Shown here: positions 9,112 through 17,202 of the stretch, one piece after another
How the letters are laid out: every line of letters begins with the position of its first letter
How positions within the stretch are numbered: position 1 is the first letter of the stretch
NCBI RefSeq assembly: GCF_001182745.1
Contig: NZ_LN868939.1
Location: forward strand, 2,046,001 to 2,110,000
Length of the DNA: 64,000 bases
From: Nocardia farcinica
Lineage (GTDB): Bacteria; Actinomycetota; Actinomycetes; Mycobacteriales; Mycobacteriaceae
Direction: 5' to 3'
The notes under the pieces: model-generated
What the model was told of the DNA's origin: nothing
The model's input: only the letters and a program-made list of their open reading frames with translations
The model's database searches: none
Made by a program: the position numbers and the translations under genes

Positions 9112-10182
9112 GTGAGTGCCATGCTGGGTGATTTCGTGGACCGCAGCCGGGCCGGCCTCACCAGCCGCCCCGACTTCACGCTGGTGGGCGTGCTGCGTAT
9201 CCCGGAAGGTGCGGTGAGCCCGTGGGTTTCGCTGACCAGGCGGATCATCGCCGCCGTCCTGCTGCTGTTCGGCGCGGCCCTGGTGGTCTACATCGGCCGC
9301 GACGGCTACCGGGACAACACCGGCGACGAGTTGTCGTTCCTCGACGCCTTCTACTACGCCACGGTCTCGCTGTCGACGACCGGTTACGGCGACATCACCC
9401 CGGCCTCGCCGCAGGCGCGACTGGTGAACATCATCGTCATCACCCCGCTGCGGATTCTGTTCCTCATCGTGCTCGTCGGTACCACCATCAGCGTGCTCAC
9501 CGAGCGGTCCCGGCAGGCGTTCAAGATTCAGCGTTGGAGGCGCAGCGTGCGTAATCACACGGTGGTCGTCGGCTACGGCACCAAGGGCCGCACCGCGATC
9601 GATGCCATGGTCGGCGACGGCGTGCAGCCCGCCGACATCGTGGTCGTCGACACCGACCCGATCGCGTTGGAGGCCGCGGCCAACGCGGGCCTGGTGACGG
9701 TGCACGGCTCGGCCACCCAATCCGACGTGCTGCGGCTGGCCAGCGTGCAGAACGCGGCCTCGGTGATCGTGGCCGCCAACCGCGACGACACCGCGGTGCT
9801 GGTCACCCTGACCGCGCGGGAGCTGAACAAGACCGCCAAGATCGTCGTCGCCATCCGCGAGGCGGAGAACATCCACCTGCTGCGCCAGTCCGGCGCCGAC
9901 TCGGTGGTGGTGTCCTCCGAGACCGCGGGCCGGTTGCTCGGCATCGCCACCACCACCCCGACGGTGGTGGAGATGATGGAGGATCTGCTCACGCCGGAGG
10001 CCGGTTTCGCCGTCGCCGAGCGCGAGGTGGAACCGAGCGAGGTCGGCGGCTCGCCCCGGCACCTGCGCGACATCGTGCTCGGCGTGGTGCGCGGTGGCGA
10101 ACTGATCCGCGTCGGTGAGCCCGAGGTCGACGCCATCGAGGCCGGCGACAAGCTGCTCTACATCCGCCGGGCGGGCAAATGA
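9112..10182 (+). CDS. Two-TM potassium channel with C-terminal RCK/TrkA-N domain
   Basis: About 356 residues. A first membrane helix (RRIIAAVLLLFGAALVVYIG) is followed by a pore loop with the K+ selectivity filter STTGYGD near residue 92 and a second helix (LRILFLIVLVGTTISVL). From about residue 147 there is an RCK domain opening with the Rossmann motif VVVGYGTKG, including DTDP and the TrkA-C region. It fits a Kch-type ligand-gated K+ channel (Rv3200c-like). The start is either the GTG at 9112 or the in-frame ATG at 9121; neither has a strong ribosome site. It precedes nudc in the same direction with a 44-base gap, as in mycobacteria. Confidence 0.9.
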   Translation: MSAMLGDFVDRSRAGLTSRPDFTLVGVLRIPEGAVSPWVSLTRRIIAAVLLLFGAALVVYIGRDGYRDNTGDELSFLDAFYYATVSLSTTGYGDITPASPQARLVNIIVITPLRILFLIVLVGTTISVLTERSRQAFKIQRWRRSVRNHTVVVGYGTKGRTAIDAMVGDGVQPADIVVVDTDPIALEAAANAGLVTVHGSATQSDVLRLASVQNAASVIVAANRDDTAVLVTLTARELNKTAKIVVAIREAENIHLLRQSGADSVVVSSETAGRLLGIATTTPTVVEMMEDLLTPEAGFAVAEREVEPSEVGGSPRHLRDIVLGVVRGGELIRVGEPEVDAIEAGDKLLYIRRAGK

Positions 10183-10226
10183 CACACGCCGGGGCGTTCG
10201 TCTCCGGACGGAAGTAGTCTCTAGGC

Positions 10227-11126
10227 GTGTCGTTCCAACTCAACGGTGTGCCCGTGCTGTCGCGTTTCGCCGGGGATCGGGCGGAGACGCTGCGCTCCGA
10301 CGAACGCGCGCTGAAGGAGGGCTGGGCCGAAGCGCTGCTGCTGCGGGTGGACAAGCGCGGGCGGGTCCGGTTCGCCGACGGGGCGCTCGTCCTCGATCCG
10401 GCGGTCGAATTCGCGGCCGAGCCGCACCCCGCCGCGGTGTTCCTCGGCGTCACCGAGGGCAGGCACCTGTGGGCGGTGCGCGCCGACGAGCTGCCCGGCC
10501 CGCTGACCGATCTGCGGGTCGCGGCGCTGGAACTCGACGACTTCACCGCGGGCGTGCTCGCGACCGCGCTCGCCCTGCTGAACTGGCACGACAAGGCGGC
10601 CTACAGCGCGCACGACGGCACCGTCACGACGGTGTCGCGGGGCGGCTGGTCGCGGTTGACCGAAGCCGGGCAGGAGGAATTCCCGCGCATCGATCCGGCG
10701 GTGATCTGCCTGATCCACGACGGCGGTGACCGGGTGTTGCTCGGGCGCCAGGCCGTCTGGCCCGCGGGCATGTTCTCGCTGCTGGCCGGGTTCGTGGAGG
10801 TCGGCGAGTCGCTGGAACGCTGCGTCGAGCGCGAGGTGCGCGAGGAGGTCGGCATCGATGTGCGCGACATCCACTACCTGGGCAGCCAGCCGTGGCCGTT
10901 CCCGCGCTCGCTGATGCTCGGATTCGCCGCGGTGGGCGACCCGGAGCAGGAGCTGGTGTTCTCCGACGGTGAGATCGCCGAGGCGCACTGGTTCACCCGC
11001 GCCGAGGTGCGCGAGGCGCTCGAGCTGGGGGACTGGAGCGCGAAACGGGAGGGCGCGCGGCTGCTGCTGCCCGGCTCGATCTCCATCGCCCGCACCATCG
11101 TCGAATCCTGGGCGGCGCTGGACTGA
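10227..11126 (+). CDS. nudC: NADH pyrophosphatase NudC
   Basis: 299 residues from a GTG start. The Nudix box GFVEVGESLERCVEREVREE is complete, and the downstream SQPWPFPRSLM motif marks NADH-preferring NudC enzymes, which cleave NAD(H) to NMN(H) and AMP and can remove NAD caps from RNA. The four-cysteine zinc ribbon of E. coli NudC is absent: the region reads LLNWHDKAAYSAHDG. As far as I recall the mycobacterial protein also lacks it, so this is a lineage trait rather than damage. It is convergent with the mycoredoxin gene, with a hairpin terminator between. Confidence 0.93.
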   Translation: MSFQLNGVPVLSRFAGDRAETLRSDERALKEGWAEALLLRVDKRGRVRFADGALVLDPAVEFAAEPHPAAVFLGVTEGRHLWAVRADELPGPLTDLRVAALELDDFTAGVLATALALLNWHDKAAYSAHDGTVTTVSRGGWSRLTEAGQEEFPRIDPAVICLIHDGGDRVLLGRQAVWPAGMFSLLAGFVEVGESLERCVEREVREEVGIDVRDIHYLGSQPWPFPRSLMLGFAAVGDPEQELVFSDGEIAEAHWFTRAEVREALELGDWSAKREGARLLLPGSISIARTIVESWAALD

Positions 11127-11156
11127 GCCGCCCGCGGCGGACGGCCGCCGACACGG

Positions 11157-11186
11157 CCGATCCCGCGCGGTGCGGCGCGGGATCGG
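11157..11186. terminator. Hairpin between convergent nudC and mrx1
   Basis: CCGATCCCGCGC (11157-11168) pairs perfectly with GCGCGGGATCGG (11175-11186) around a 6-base loop. There is no U-tract. It lies between two stop codons on opposite strands and probably serves both. Confidence 0.7.
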
Positions 11187-11204
11187 TCGAGGTGGCTCCG
11201 ATGG

Positions 11205-11462
11205 TCAGCCGAGGGCGGCGAGCTTCTCCTTCACCGCGGCCAGCGAGGGATTGGTCGCGGTCGAACCGTCGGCGAACTTCACGGTCGGCACCACGTGGTT
11301 GCCGTTGTTCACGCTGCCGACGAATTCGGCCGAGGCCGGATCCTGCTCGATATCGATCTCCACATAGCTGATGCCCGACTCCTCCAGCTGCTTCTTGAGC
11401 CTGCGGCAGTAGCCGCACCAGGTGGTGGAGTACATCGTCACGGCGGGGTTCACATCGGTCAC
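11205..11462 (-). CDS. mrx1: Mycoredoxin 1
   Basis: An 85-residue glutaredoxin-like protein from a GTG start. The active site is [11 protein letters not shown] (CGYC), followed by the fold's [10 protein letters not shown] cis-proline segment and [24 protein letters not shown] is nearly the mycobacterial Mrx1 sequence as I recall it. Mrx1 reduces S-mycothiolated proteins using mycothiol as electron donor. It is divergent from uvrD2, the two starts being about 70 bases apart, so the promoters share one small region. This is the arrangement found in M. tuberculosis (Rv3198A/Rv3198c). Confidence 0.93.
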   Translation of the reverse strand: MTDVNPAVTMYSTTWCGYCRRLKKQLEESGISYVEIDIEQDPASAEFVGSVNNGNHVVPTVKFADGSTATNPSLAAVKEKLAALG

Positions 11463-11534
11463 AGCCGATACAACGCGCTGTGGTCCGGTCCTGTTCCACA
11501 TCCCGCCGCCCCGGTGGTGTCGGGGCGGACTGCC

Positions 11535-13685
11535 ATGATGGTGACCGTGCCCGCCCTCGATCTCGCCGCCCTGGACCCCGAGCAGGCCGCCGCGGTCCGC
11601 GCACCGCGCGGGCCGGTGTGTGTGCTGGCCGGCGCGGGTACCGGCAAGACCAGGACCATCACCTACCGCATCGCGCACCTGGTCGAGGCAGGCCACGTGA
11701 AGGCCGAGCAGGTGCTGGCGGTCACCTTCACCGCACGGGCGGCGGGGGAGTTGCGGGGCAGGCTGCGCGCGCTCGGCCTGGGCGGCGCCGCCAACCAGGT
11801 GCAGGCGCGCACCTTCCACGCCGCCGCGTTGCGTCAGCTCAAGTACTTCTGGCCGCAGGTCGTCGGCGAGGTGCCGTGGCGGCTGCTCGAGGCCAAGTTC
11901 CCGGTGGTCGCCCAGGCCGCGCACCGCGTCGGCCTGTCCACGGCCACCGAGAGCGTGCGCGATCTGCTCACCGAGATCGAGTGGGCGAAGTCCTCCCTCG
12001 TCGCCCCCGAGGACTATCCGGCCGCGGCCGCCGCCCACCACCGCGACATCCCCTACGACGCCGGGCGCATCGCCGCGGTCTACACCGCCTACGAATCGCT
12101 GAAGACCACACCCGAGGGCCTGCTGCTCGACTTCGACGACCTGCTCCTGCACACCGCCGCGGCGCTGGAGGACTTCCCCGCCGTCGCCGACGAATTCCGC
12201 GGCCGGTACCGCAGTTTCGTCGTCGACGAATACCAGGACGTCACCCCGCTGCAACAGCGGGTACTCGACGCCTGGCTGGGCGAGCGCGACGACCTCACCG
12301 TCGTCGGCGACGCGAACCAGACGATCTACTCCTTCACCGGCGCCACCCCGTCCTACCTGCTCGACTTCTCCCGCCGCTTCCCGGACGCCACGGTGGTGCG
12401 GCTCGAGCGCGACTATCGCTCCACCCCGCAGGTGGTCTCGCTGGCCAACCGCGTCATCGGCGCGGCCCGCGGCCGCATCGCCGGTACCCGGCTGCAACTG
12501 GTCGGCCAGCGCCCCGACGGGCCGGAACCGGAGTTCGCCGAATACGACGACGCCCCCGCCGAGGCCGCCGCGGTCGCCGCGAAGATCGAGCGGCTCGTCG
12601 CGGCGGGCACCCCGCCCGCGGAGATCGCGGTGCTGTACCGGATCAACGCGCAGTCGGAGGCCTACGAACAGGCACTGACCGAACGCGGCATCCCGTTCCA
12701 GGTGCGCGGCGGCGAAGGCTTCTACCAGCGTGCCGAGGTGCGGCAGGCGCTCGGGGCGCTGCGGCAGGCCGCGTCTCGCGACGATCTGCCCGACGAGGCG
12801 CGCACGGGTGCGGCCCTGGTGCGGTTGGTGCGCGCGGCCCTGGCCCCGGTCGGGCTCACCGCCACCGAACCGGCGGGCGCGCAGGCCAGGGAGCGCTGGG
12901 CATCGCTGACGGCCCTGGTGACCCTCACCGAGGAACTGGTCGCCCACGACGCGGCGCTCGACCTGACCGGCCTGCTCCGTGAGCTGGCCGCCCGCGCCGA
13001 GGCCAGGCATCCACCGACGGTGCAGGGCGTCACGCTGGCCTCGCTGCACGCCGCCAAGGGCCTGGAATGGGATGCGGTGTTCCTGGTCGGTCTCACCGAC
13101 GGCACGCTGCCGATCGCGCACGTGCTCGCCGACGACGGCTCGGTCGCCGATGTCGCCGCCCTCGAGGAGGAGCGCAGGCTGCTCTACGTCGGTGTCACGC
13201 GGGCGCGGGAGTACCTGCGGCTGTCCTGGTCGCTGTCCCGCACCGAGGGCGGCCGTCGCTCGCGCAGGCGGTCGCGCTTCCTCAACGGCCTGGTCCCGGA
13301 CGACTCGCCCGCCTCGCGCGTGGCCGCGCCCGCCATGCGGCCCTCCGAGGTGAACCGCCCGCGCTGCCGCGTGTGCGCGAAGCCGCTGATCGGCACCTAC
13401 GCGACCATGCTCGGCCGGTGCCGCCGCTGCCCGGCCGAGGTGGACGCGGACCTGCTGGCCGCGCTGCGGGAATGGCGCGCCGAGAAGGCCGGCGAACTGG
13501 GGGTGCGGGAGTTCGTCGTGTTCACCGACACCACCCTCACCGCGATCGCCGAGCAACTGCCCGCCGACGACCGGGCACTGGCCGGTATCGCGGGCATCGG
13601 CGCGAAGAAGATCGTCGACTACGGAGCCGAGGTACTGGCGATCGTGGCGTCGCGAGTACGGTCGGGATCACAAAACCGCAGGTAG
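11535..13685 (+). CDS. uvrD2: ATP-dependent DNA helicase UvrD2
   Basis: 716 residues (ATG 11535; ATG 11538 is equally plausible). Superfamily 1A motor motifs: Walker [10 protein letters not shown] near residue 33, DEYQD near residue 231, [36 protein letters not shown] and [13 protein letters not shown]. What separates UvrD2 from UvrD1 and PcrA is the tail: a tetracysteine module CRVCAKPL...CRRCP (about residues 609-632) and then an HRDC domain ending in [11 protein letters not shown]. Mycobacterial UvrD2 is essential and needs the zinc module for duplex unwinding (established). Transcribed divergently from mrx1 and upstream of the whiB7 leader. Confidence 0.95.
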   Translation: MMVTVPALDLAALDPEQAAAVRAPRGPVCVLAGAGTGKTRTITYRIAHLVEAGHVKAEQVLAVTFTARAAGELRGRLRALGLGGAANQVQARTFHAAALRQLKYFWPQVVGEVPWRLLEAKFPVVAQAAHRVGLSTATESVRDLLTEIEWAKSSLVAPEDYPAAAAAHHRDIPYDAGRIAAVYTAYESLKTTPEGLLLDFDDLLLHTAAALEDFPAVADEFRGRYRSFVVDEYQDVTPLQQRVLDAWLGERDDLTVVGDANQTIYSFTGATPSYLLDFSRRFPDATVVRLERDYRSTPQVVSLANRVIGAARGRIAGTRLQLVGQRPDGPEPEFAEYDDAPAEAAAVAAKIERLVAAGTPPAEIAVLYRINAQSEAYEQALTERGIPFQVRGGEGFYQRAEVRQALGALRQAASRDDLPDEARTGAALVRLVRAALAPVGLTATEPAGAQARERWASLTALVTLTEELVAHDAALDLTGLLRELAARAEARHPPTVQGVTLASLHAAKGLEWDAVFLVGLTDGTLPIAHVLADDGSVADVAALEEERRLLYVGVTRAREYLRLSWSLSRTEGGRRSRRRSRFLNGLVPDDSPASRVAAPAMRPSEVNRPRCRVCAKPLIGTYATMLGRCRRCPAEVDADLLAALREWRAEKAGELGVREFVVFTDTTLTAIAEQLPADDRALAGIAGIGAKKIVDYGAEVLAIVASRVRSGSQNRR

Positions 13686-13722
13686 AAAATAGGTTGTCGG
13701 TTTCGCGGACAACGCATATGGT
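13686..13722 (+). promoter_or_regulatory. WhiB7-type autoregulated promoter of whiB7
   Basis: AAAAT (13686-13690) lies three bases before a -35 element TTGTCG (13694-13699). A 17-base spacer then leads to a -10 element TATGGT (13717-13722). An AT-rich box immediately upstream of the -35 is the known docking site of the WhiB7 AT-hook at sigma-A promoters, including its own. Transcription would start near 13729, giving a leader of about 500 nt. Confidence 0.75.
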
Positions 13723-13810
13723 GGTTTCACGCACCGGGAGGGTATTCCGGCGCGCCAGTTTCGACACCTGATCCACCGATCGGCGACCAGTACGGAAGGG
13801 AGGCTCGACG

Positions 13811-14092
13811 ATGAACGGCATCACCGAATTCGCTGTCAATGGCGTTGCGGTGTACAGCCCTGTCGCGGCCTCCCCGCGCTTTGTCGCGCACCGTTTCGGC
13901 GCGCAGCAGGGGACCGGTCTGTCCGAGATGCACGCGTTCGGCGTGATCGCTGTGGACAAGGCCGCCGCAGGCTGGCGACCGGCCGTTGCCGAGGCAGCAG
14001 CCGGTGTCGCCGCACCCATTTCGGCACGCCTGCGCAATGCCGACCATCCCGCGTCCGTGATCAGGAGTCGACACAGATGTCGACATAGGTAG
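13811..14092 (+). CDS. Leader ORF (uORF) upstream of whiB7
   Basis: A 93-codon ORF inside the whiB7 leader. It has an excellent ribosome binding site, AAGGGAGG, before its ATG, so it is very likely translated. The peptide resembles nothing I recognise. Its last nine sense codons read R-S-R-H-R-C-R-H-R using AGG, AGT, CGA, CAC, AGA, TGT, CGA, CAT, AGG, most of which should be rare in a GC-rich actinomycete; the upstream part uses mostly GC-ending codons. The end overlaps hairpins and is followed within about 20 bases by an intrinsic terminator. This suggests a ribosome-sensing attenuator. Mycobacterial whiB7 leaders also contain a uORF and terminator (established), but from memory those uORFs are shorter. 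Confidence 0.6.
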   Translation: MNGITEFAVNGVAVYSPVAASPRFVAHRFGAQQGTGLSEMHAFGVIAVDKAAAGWRPAVAEAAAGVAAPISARLRNADHPASVIRSRHRCRHR

Positions 14093-14108
14093 GGGAACGC
14101 CCCGACCT
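14067..14108 (+). promoter_or_regulatory. Two hairpins overlapping the end of the whiB7 uORF
   Basis: Hairpin 1: GTCGACA (14067-14073), loop CAGA, TGTCGAC (14078-14084), a perfect 7-bp stem lying on the putative rare-codon cluster. Hairpin 2: AGGTAGGGG (14087-14095), loop AACG, CCCCGACCT (14100-14108), with one mismatch, covering the last arginine codon and the stop. A ribosome stalled in the cluster would melt one or both and could change folding of the terminator just downstream. TCCGTG (14054-14059) could alternatively pair with CACGGA (14115-14120) in the terminator arm, as a short antiterminator. Confidence 0.6.
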
Positions 14109-14111
14109 CCC

Positions 14112-14149
14112 GGCCACGGATCGCACGACGCGAAACCGTGGCCATTTTT
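14112..14149 (+). terminator. Intrinsic terminator (attenuator) in the whiB7 leader
   Basis: GGCCACGG (14112-14119) pairs with CCGTGGCC (14136-14143) and is followed at once by ATTTTT (14144-14149), a classic stem plus U-tract. Such U-tracts are scarce in this GC-rich window. It stands between the uORF and whiB7, about 80 bases before the whiB7 start. Confidence 0.85.
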
Positions 14150-14228
14150 CTGTTTCGGCCCTTCAGCCGGCAGGCACCGGTTTCGCCCGACGAGAACGAC
14201 CGCTGCAAACGAGCTGAAGGAGAACGAC

Positions 14229-14552
14229 GTGTTCACCGCAGAGCGAATGACCTCCGCCACTGCTGACGTGACATGCCGAACCGTGGCCGGGAAGACCCCC
14301 GCCCGTGACATCGCGACGGTGCTGCCGTGCCGTGTCGAGGACCCCGACCTGTGGTTCGCCGAGAGCCCGGTCCAGTTGGAGCAGGCCAAGGCGCTGTGCG
14401 CGTCCTGTCCCATCCGCAAGGGCTGCCTGAGCGCGGCCATCGACCGGCGTGAGCCGTGGGGTGTCTGGGGCGGCGAGATCTTCGACCAGGGCGTCGTGAT
14501 CGCGCGCAAGCGCCCCCGGGGCAGGCCCCGCAAGGTGGCGGTCCCGGCGTGA
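14229..14552 (+). CDS. whiB7: WhiB7 iron-sulfur transcriptional activator
   Basis: 107 residues from a GTG preceded by AAGGAG. Four cysteines bind a 4Fe-4S cluster (LPCRVEDP, then ALCASCPIRKGC). The WhiB turn EPWGVWGGE follows, and a C-terminal AT-hook RGRPRK identifies WhiB7 specifically. WhiB7 binds sigma-A region 4 and activates intrinsic-resistance genes for macrolides, aminoglycosides, tetracyclines and others, as well as its own gene (established in mycobacteria and Streptomyces). The promoter and attenuated leader upstream support inducible autoregulation. The next gene, an ABC1 kinase, is convergent, with a strong hairpin between. Confidence 0.96.
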   Translation: MFTAERMTSATADVTCRTVAGKTPARDIATVLPCRVEDPDLWFAESPVQLEQAKALCASCPIRKGCLSAAIDRREPWGVWGGEIFDQGVVIARKRPRGRPRKVAVPA

Positions 14553-14636
14553 GGCCGGGCATGTCGCCCCTCCCTCCGTGCACTGCGGCCCGGCCGTCCA
14601 CCCCGGACCGCCCGGCCCAGCTACGCGAAAGCAGAC

Positions 14637-14670
14637 GAGCCGCTCACCCCTGTTTCCCGGTGAGCGGCTC
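14637..14670. terminator. Bidirectional hairpin terminator between whiB7 and the ABC1 kinase gene
   Basis: GAGCCGCTCACC (14637-14648) and GGTGAGCGGCTC (14659-14670) form a perfect 12-bp stem with a 10-base loop between two convergent genes. No long U-tract. Confidence 0.75.
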
Positions 14671-14688
14671 GACTGCGTGCTCGAAACC

Positions 14689-16032
14689 TCAGCTGGCCGA
14701 GCGGTGTTCGCGCAGGCCCGGCAGCCAGGTGTAGGCCAGCTGCATGAACGGGATCTCGGCGTCGAGCTGGGCCAGGATGCCGACGGAGCCGCCGAGGACA
14801 CGGAAGATCATCACGTAATCTGCGGGAAGTTGCAGTGCGCGAGCCGTTTTCATCTCCGCACTGGAGAAGTCGGTGGCCTTGCCCGCGACCCGCTGCATCC
14901 ACCGGCGGGTGAAATGGAACGAGTCGGTGCGGATCGGGTCGGAGAACGGGCGCAGATAGTCGGCGATCTCCTGCTCGGTGACGGTGCGGCCCGGGATCAC
15001 CCAGCCGTTCTCCTTCATCAACCGGGTCAGCCCGTCGTAGTCCTCCTCGACGGCCATCGCCAGCATCTGCCCGAGCACCTCGGGAAAGCCGTTCGGCAGC
15101 GGTGCGCAGGCACCGAAATCGATGACGGCCAGCTTGTCGTCGGGCAGCATCATGAAGTTGCCGGGATGCGGGTCGGCGTGCAGCAGGCCGACCGCCTCGG
15201 GCGCGGAGAAGTGGAAACGCCCCATCAGCAGCGCGACCCGGTTCCGCAGGTCTCTGGTGCCGGCCGGATCGGCCTGGCCCGCCTTGATGATCGCCGACAC
15301 CGGTGTGCCGTCGAGCCATTCGCTGACGATCACCTTCGGGGCGCTGGCCACGACCTTCGGGATCACGATCTCGGGGTGCCCGTCGTAGGCCTTGGCGAAG
15401 GCGCGCTGATTGGCGGCCTCGTTGCGGTAGTCGAGTTCTTCCTCGGTGCGCTCGGTGATCTCGGCGAGGATCGGCTTGACGTCCGCGCCGGGGATCACCG
15501 AGGAGATCAGGCCGGTCATCCGCGACAGCGTCTTCAGATCGGCGCGCAACGCGTCGTCGGCACCCGGATACTGCACCTTCACGGCGACGGTGCGGCCGTC
15601 CGACCACACCGCCTTGTGCACCTGCCCGATACTCGCGGACGCGGCGGGCGTGTCGTCGAAGGAGCGGAACCGCTGCCGCCACTGCGTGCCCAGCTGCTGA
15701 TCCAGCACCCGGTGCACGGTCGCGGCGGGCATCGGCGGCGCGGCGGCCTGTAACTTGGTCAACGCGTCGCGGTAGTGCTCACCGAATTCCTCGGGCACCG
15801 CAGCTTCCATCACGCTCAGCGCCTGGCCGAACTTCATCGCACCGCCCTTGAGCTCACCGAGCACGGTGAACAGCTGCTCGGCGGCCTTCTGGTTGAGCTG
15901 AGCGTTGATCTCGGTCCGATCGCCACCGGCCAGCCTCCGGCCGAAGCCGACGGCGGCTCGTCCGGCGATACCGAGCGGAATCTTGGCTAACTTGGCGTTT
16001 CGGGACGAGCCACGGCGCGCGATCTCTGACAC
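14689..16032 (-). CDS. ABC1/UbiB (AarF) family atypical kinase
   Basis: About 447 residues from GTG 16032; GTG 16035 is adjacent. The open frame continues upstream but the extra residues look non-family. UbiB hallmarks are present: the KxGQ motif GGAMKFGQALS, the alanine-rich nucleotide loop AASASIGQVHKA, the VAVKVQYPG lysine, HADPHPGNF in place of the normal catalytic loop, and VIDFGACA for the DFG. These proteins are ATPases tied to isoprenoid quinone synthesis or lipid transport. In mycobacteria the neighbour of whiB7 (Rv3197) is in the WhiB7 regulon and has been linked to macrolide tolerance; here it is convergent to whiB7, as there. Confidence 0.92.
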   Translation of the reverse strand: MSEIARRGSSRNAKLAKIPLGIAGRAAVGFGRRLAGGDRTEINAQLNQKAAEQLFTVLGELKGGAMKFGQALSVMEAAVPEEFGEHYRDALTKLQAAAPPMPAATVHRVLDQQLGTQWRQRFRSFDDTPAASASIGQVHKAVWSDGRTVAVKVQYPGADDALRADLKTLSRMTGLISSVIPGADVKPILAEITERTEEELDYRNEAANQRAFAKAYDGHPEIVIPKVVASAPKVIVSEWLDGTPVSAIIKAGQADPAGTRDLRNRVALLMGRFHFSAPEAVGLLHADPHPGNFMMLPDDKLAVIDFGACAPLPNGFPEVLGQMLAMAVEEDYDGLTRLMKENGWVIPGRTVTEQEIADYLRPFSDPIRTDSFHFTRRWMQRVAGKATDFSSAEMKTARALQLPADYVMIFRVLGGSVGILAQLDAEIPFMQLAYTWLPGLREHRSAS

Positions 16033-16243
16033 CACCCCATCATGGCGGACGCACCCCCGGCTCTGCCACGACAATCCGGAGTTTTTCCCGGCACACGGGG
16101 CTGTCCGTTCGGTCACGTCGGCCACGTCACACCATCGCGCGATCCCTCGGACCAGATGCCCGACCAGCGCCTCGCGCAAGAAGCGAAACGCGAATCCGGC
16201 GCCAACACCCGGGCGGAGGGATTGCCGGCGCGGGGCGCCCCGC

Positions 16244-17113
16244 TCACGTCGCCGCCAGTAGCCGCAACCGGCGGCAGCCGCAGCGTGGGTGCGGGTCCCA
16301 CGGGCGGTGATGCAGCTGATAGGTGTCGAGGTCCAGTTCCAGGGTCGCGTCCAGGGTGGCGGGGGCGCGGCGGGCCGAGCCCTCCACGATCGCCTCCAGT
16401 TCGCCCAGCGCCAGCGCGGCCGTGGCGGCGACGGCCGCGGGGGAGGCGTGCCCGACCCGGTCGAGCAGCTGGGCCGCCAGGTGTGGCCAGTCCGGGTCGT
16501 AGTCCGCCTTGGTGAGGTCGGCGCAGCGCAGACAGCTGGTCGCGCCGGGCAGCACGAGCGGGCCGACGATGCCCTTGCCGTCGCGCACCCGCACGTGGAT
16601 GTGCGGAACGCGATGGATCACCAGATCGGCGACCAGGCGGGGATCGACGACGACGGTGTCGGTGAGCACCACCAGATCGGCGTGCGTTCCGCCCGCCGGT
16701 TTCTCGGGCCGGTAGCCGCGGGAGCGTGCCGCGCGCACACCGAGGCCGCGCAGGCCGGCGGTGACGGCGTCGGAAAGCGGTCCGAGGCCGTGCACACGCA
16801 CGATTCGGACGTCACGGGGCCGCTCGCGCGGCGCGCGCAACAGCCCGGCGGCATCGATCTCGTCGAGCAGGGCACCGGCGCGCTCGGCGGCGATGCCGCC
16901 GCGCTCGGCCTCCCACAGGATTTCGGGCCGGGTCCGCAATCCGTCCAGCAATCGCAGGAAGCCGAGTACGGCGGCGGTGTCGAGCCCGGGCGGGTCGAGC
17001 AGCAGCGCGCGCTCGGGATCCCACCCGAGTTGCACCACACCGGAGGGGCGCACCAGCACCGTCACGCGCGGGTGCAGCATCGGGCCGAGCGGGCGGGTCG
17101 TCGTCAGCGTCAT
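16244..17113 (-). CDS. Orphan TOMM/RiPP leader peptide-binding (E1-like) protein
   Basis: About 289 residues. The N-terminal region (PRVTVLVRPSGVVQLGW through the winged-helix-like DGLRTRPEILWEAE) resembles the RRE leader-binding domain of azoline cyclodehydratases. The middle is a Rossmann-like ThiF/E1 fold (VRIVRVHGLGPLSDAVTAGL). Two cysteine pairs, CLRC and CGC near the C-terminus, suit a structural zinc. No YcaO partner or precursor peptide gene is in the window. The homologue Rv3196 occupies the same place in M. tuberculosis, so the orphan form is conserved and may have a housekeeping role. Start at ATG 17113; ATG 17131 is also in frame. Confidence 0.8.
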   Translation of the reverse strand: MTLTTTRPLGPMLHPRVTVLVRPSGVVQLGWDPERALLLDPPGLDTAAVLGFLRLLDGLRTRPEILWEAERGGIAAERAGALLDEIDAAGLLRAPRERPRDVRIVRVHGLGPLSDAVTAGLRGLGVRAARSRGYRPEKPAGGTHADLVVLTDTVVVDPRLVADLVIHRVPHIHVRVRDGKGIVGPLVLPGATSCLRCADLTKADYDPDWPHLAAQLLDRVGHASPAAVAATAALALGELEAIVEGSARRAPATLDATLELDLDTYQLHHRPWDPHPRCGCRRLRLLAAT

Positions 17114-17202
17114 GCCCAGCAGTATGCGCAACGCCGATGCCGCGAACCGTTCCGAAAACCCTGGTTATCCACAGGGTTTCGGCTTGTGCACAGGACAGCG
17201 GA

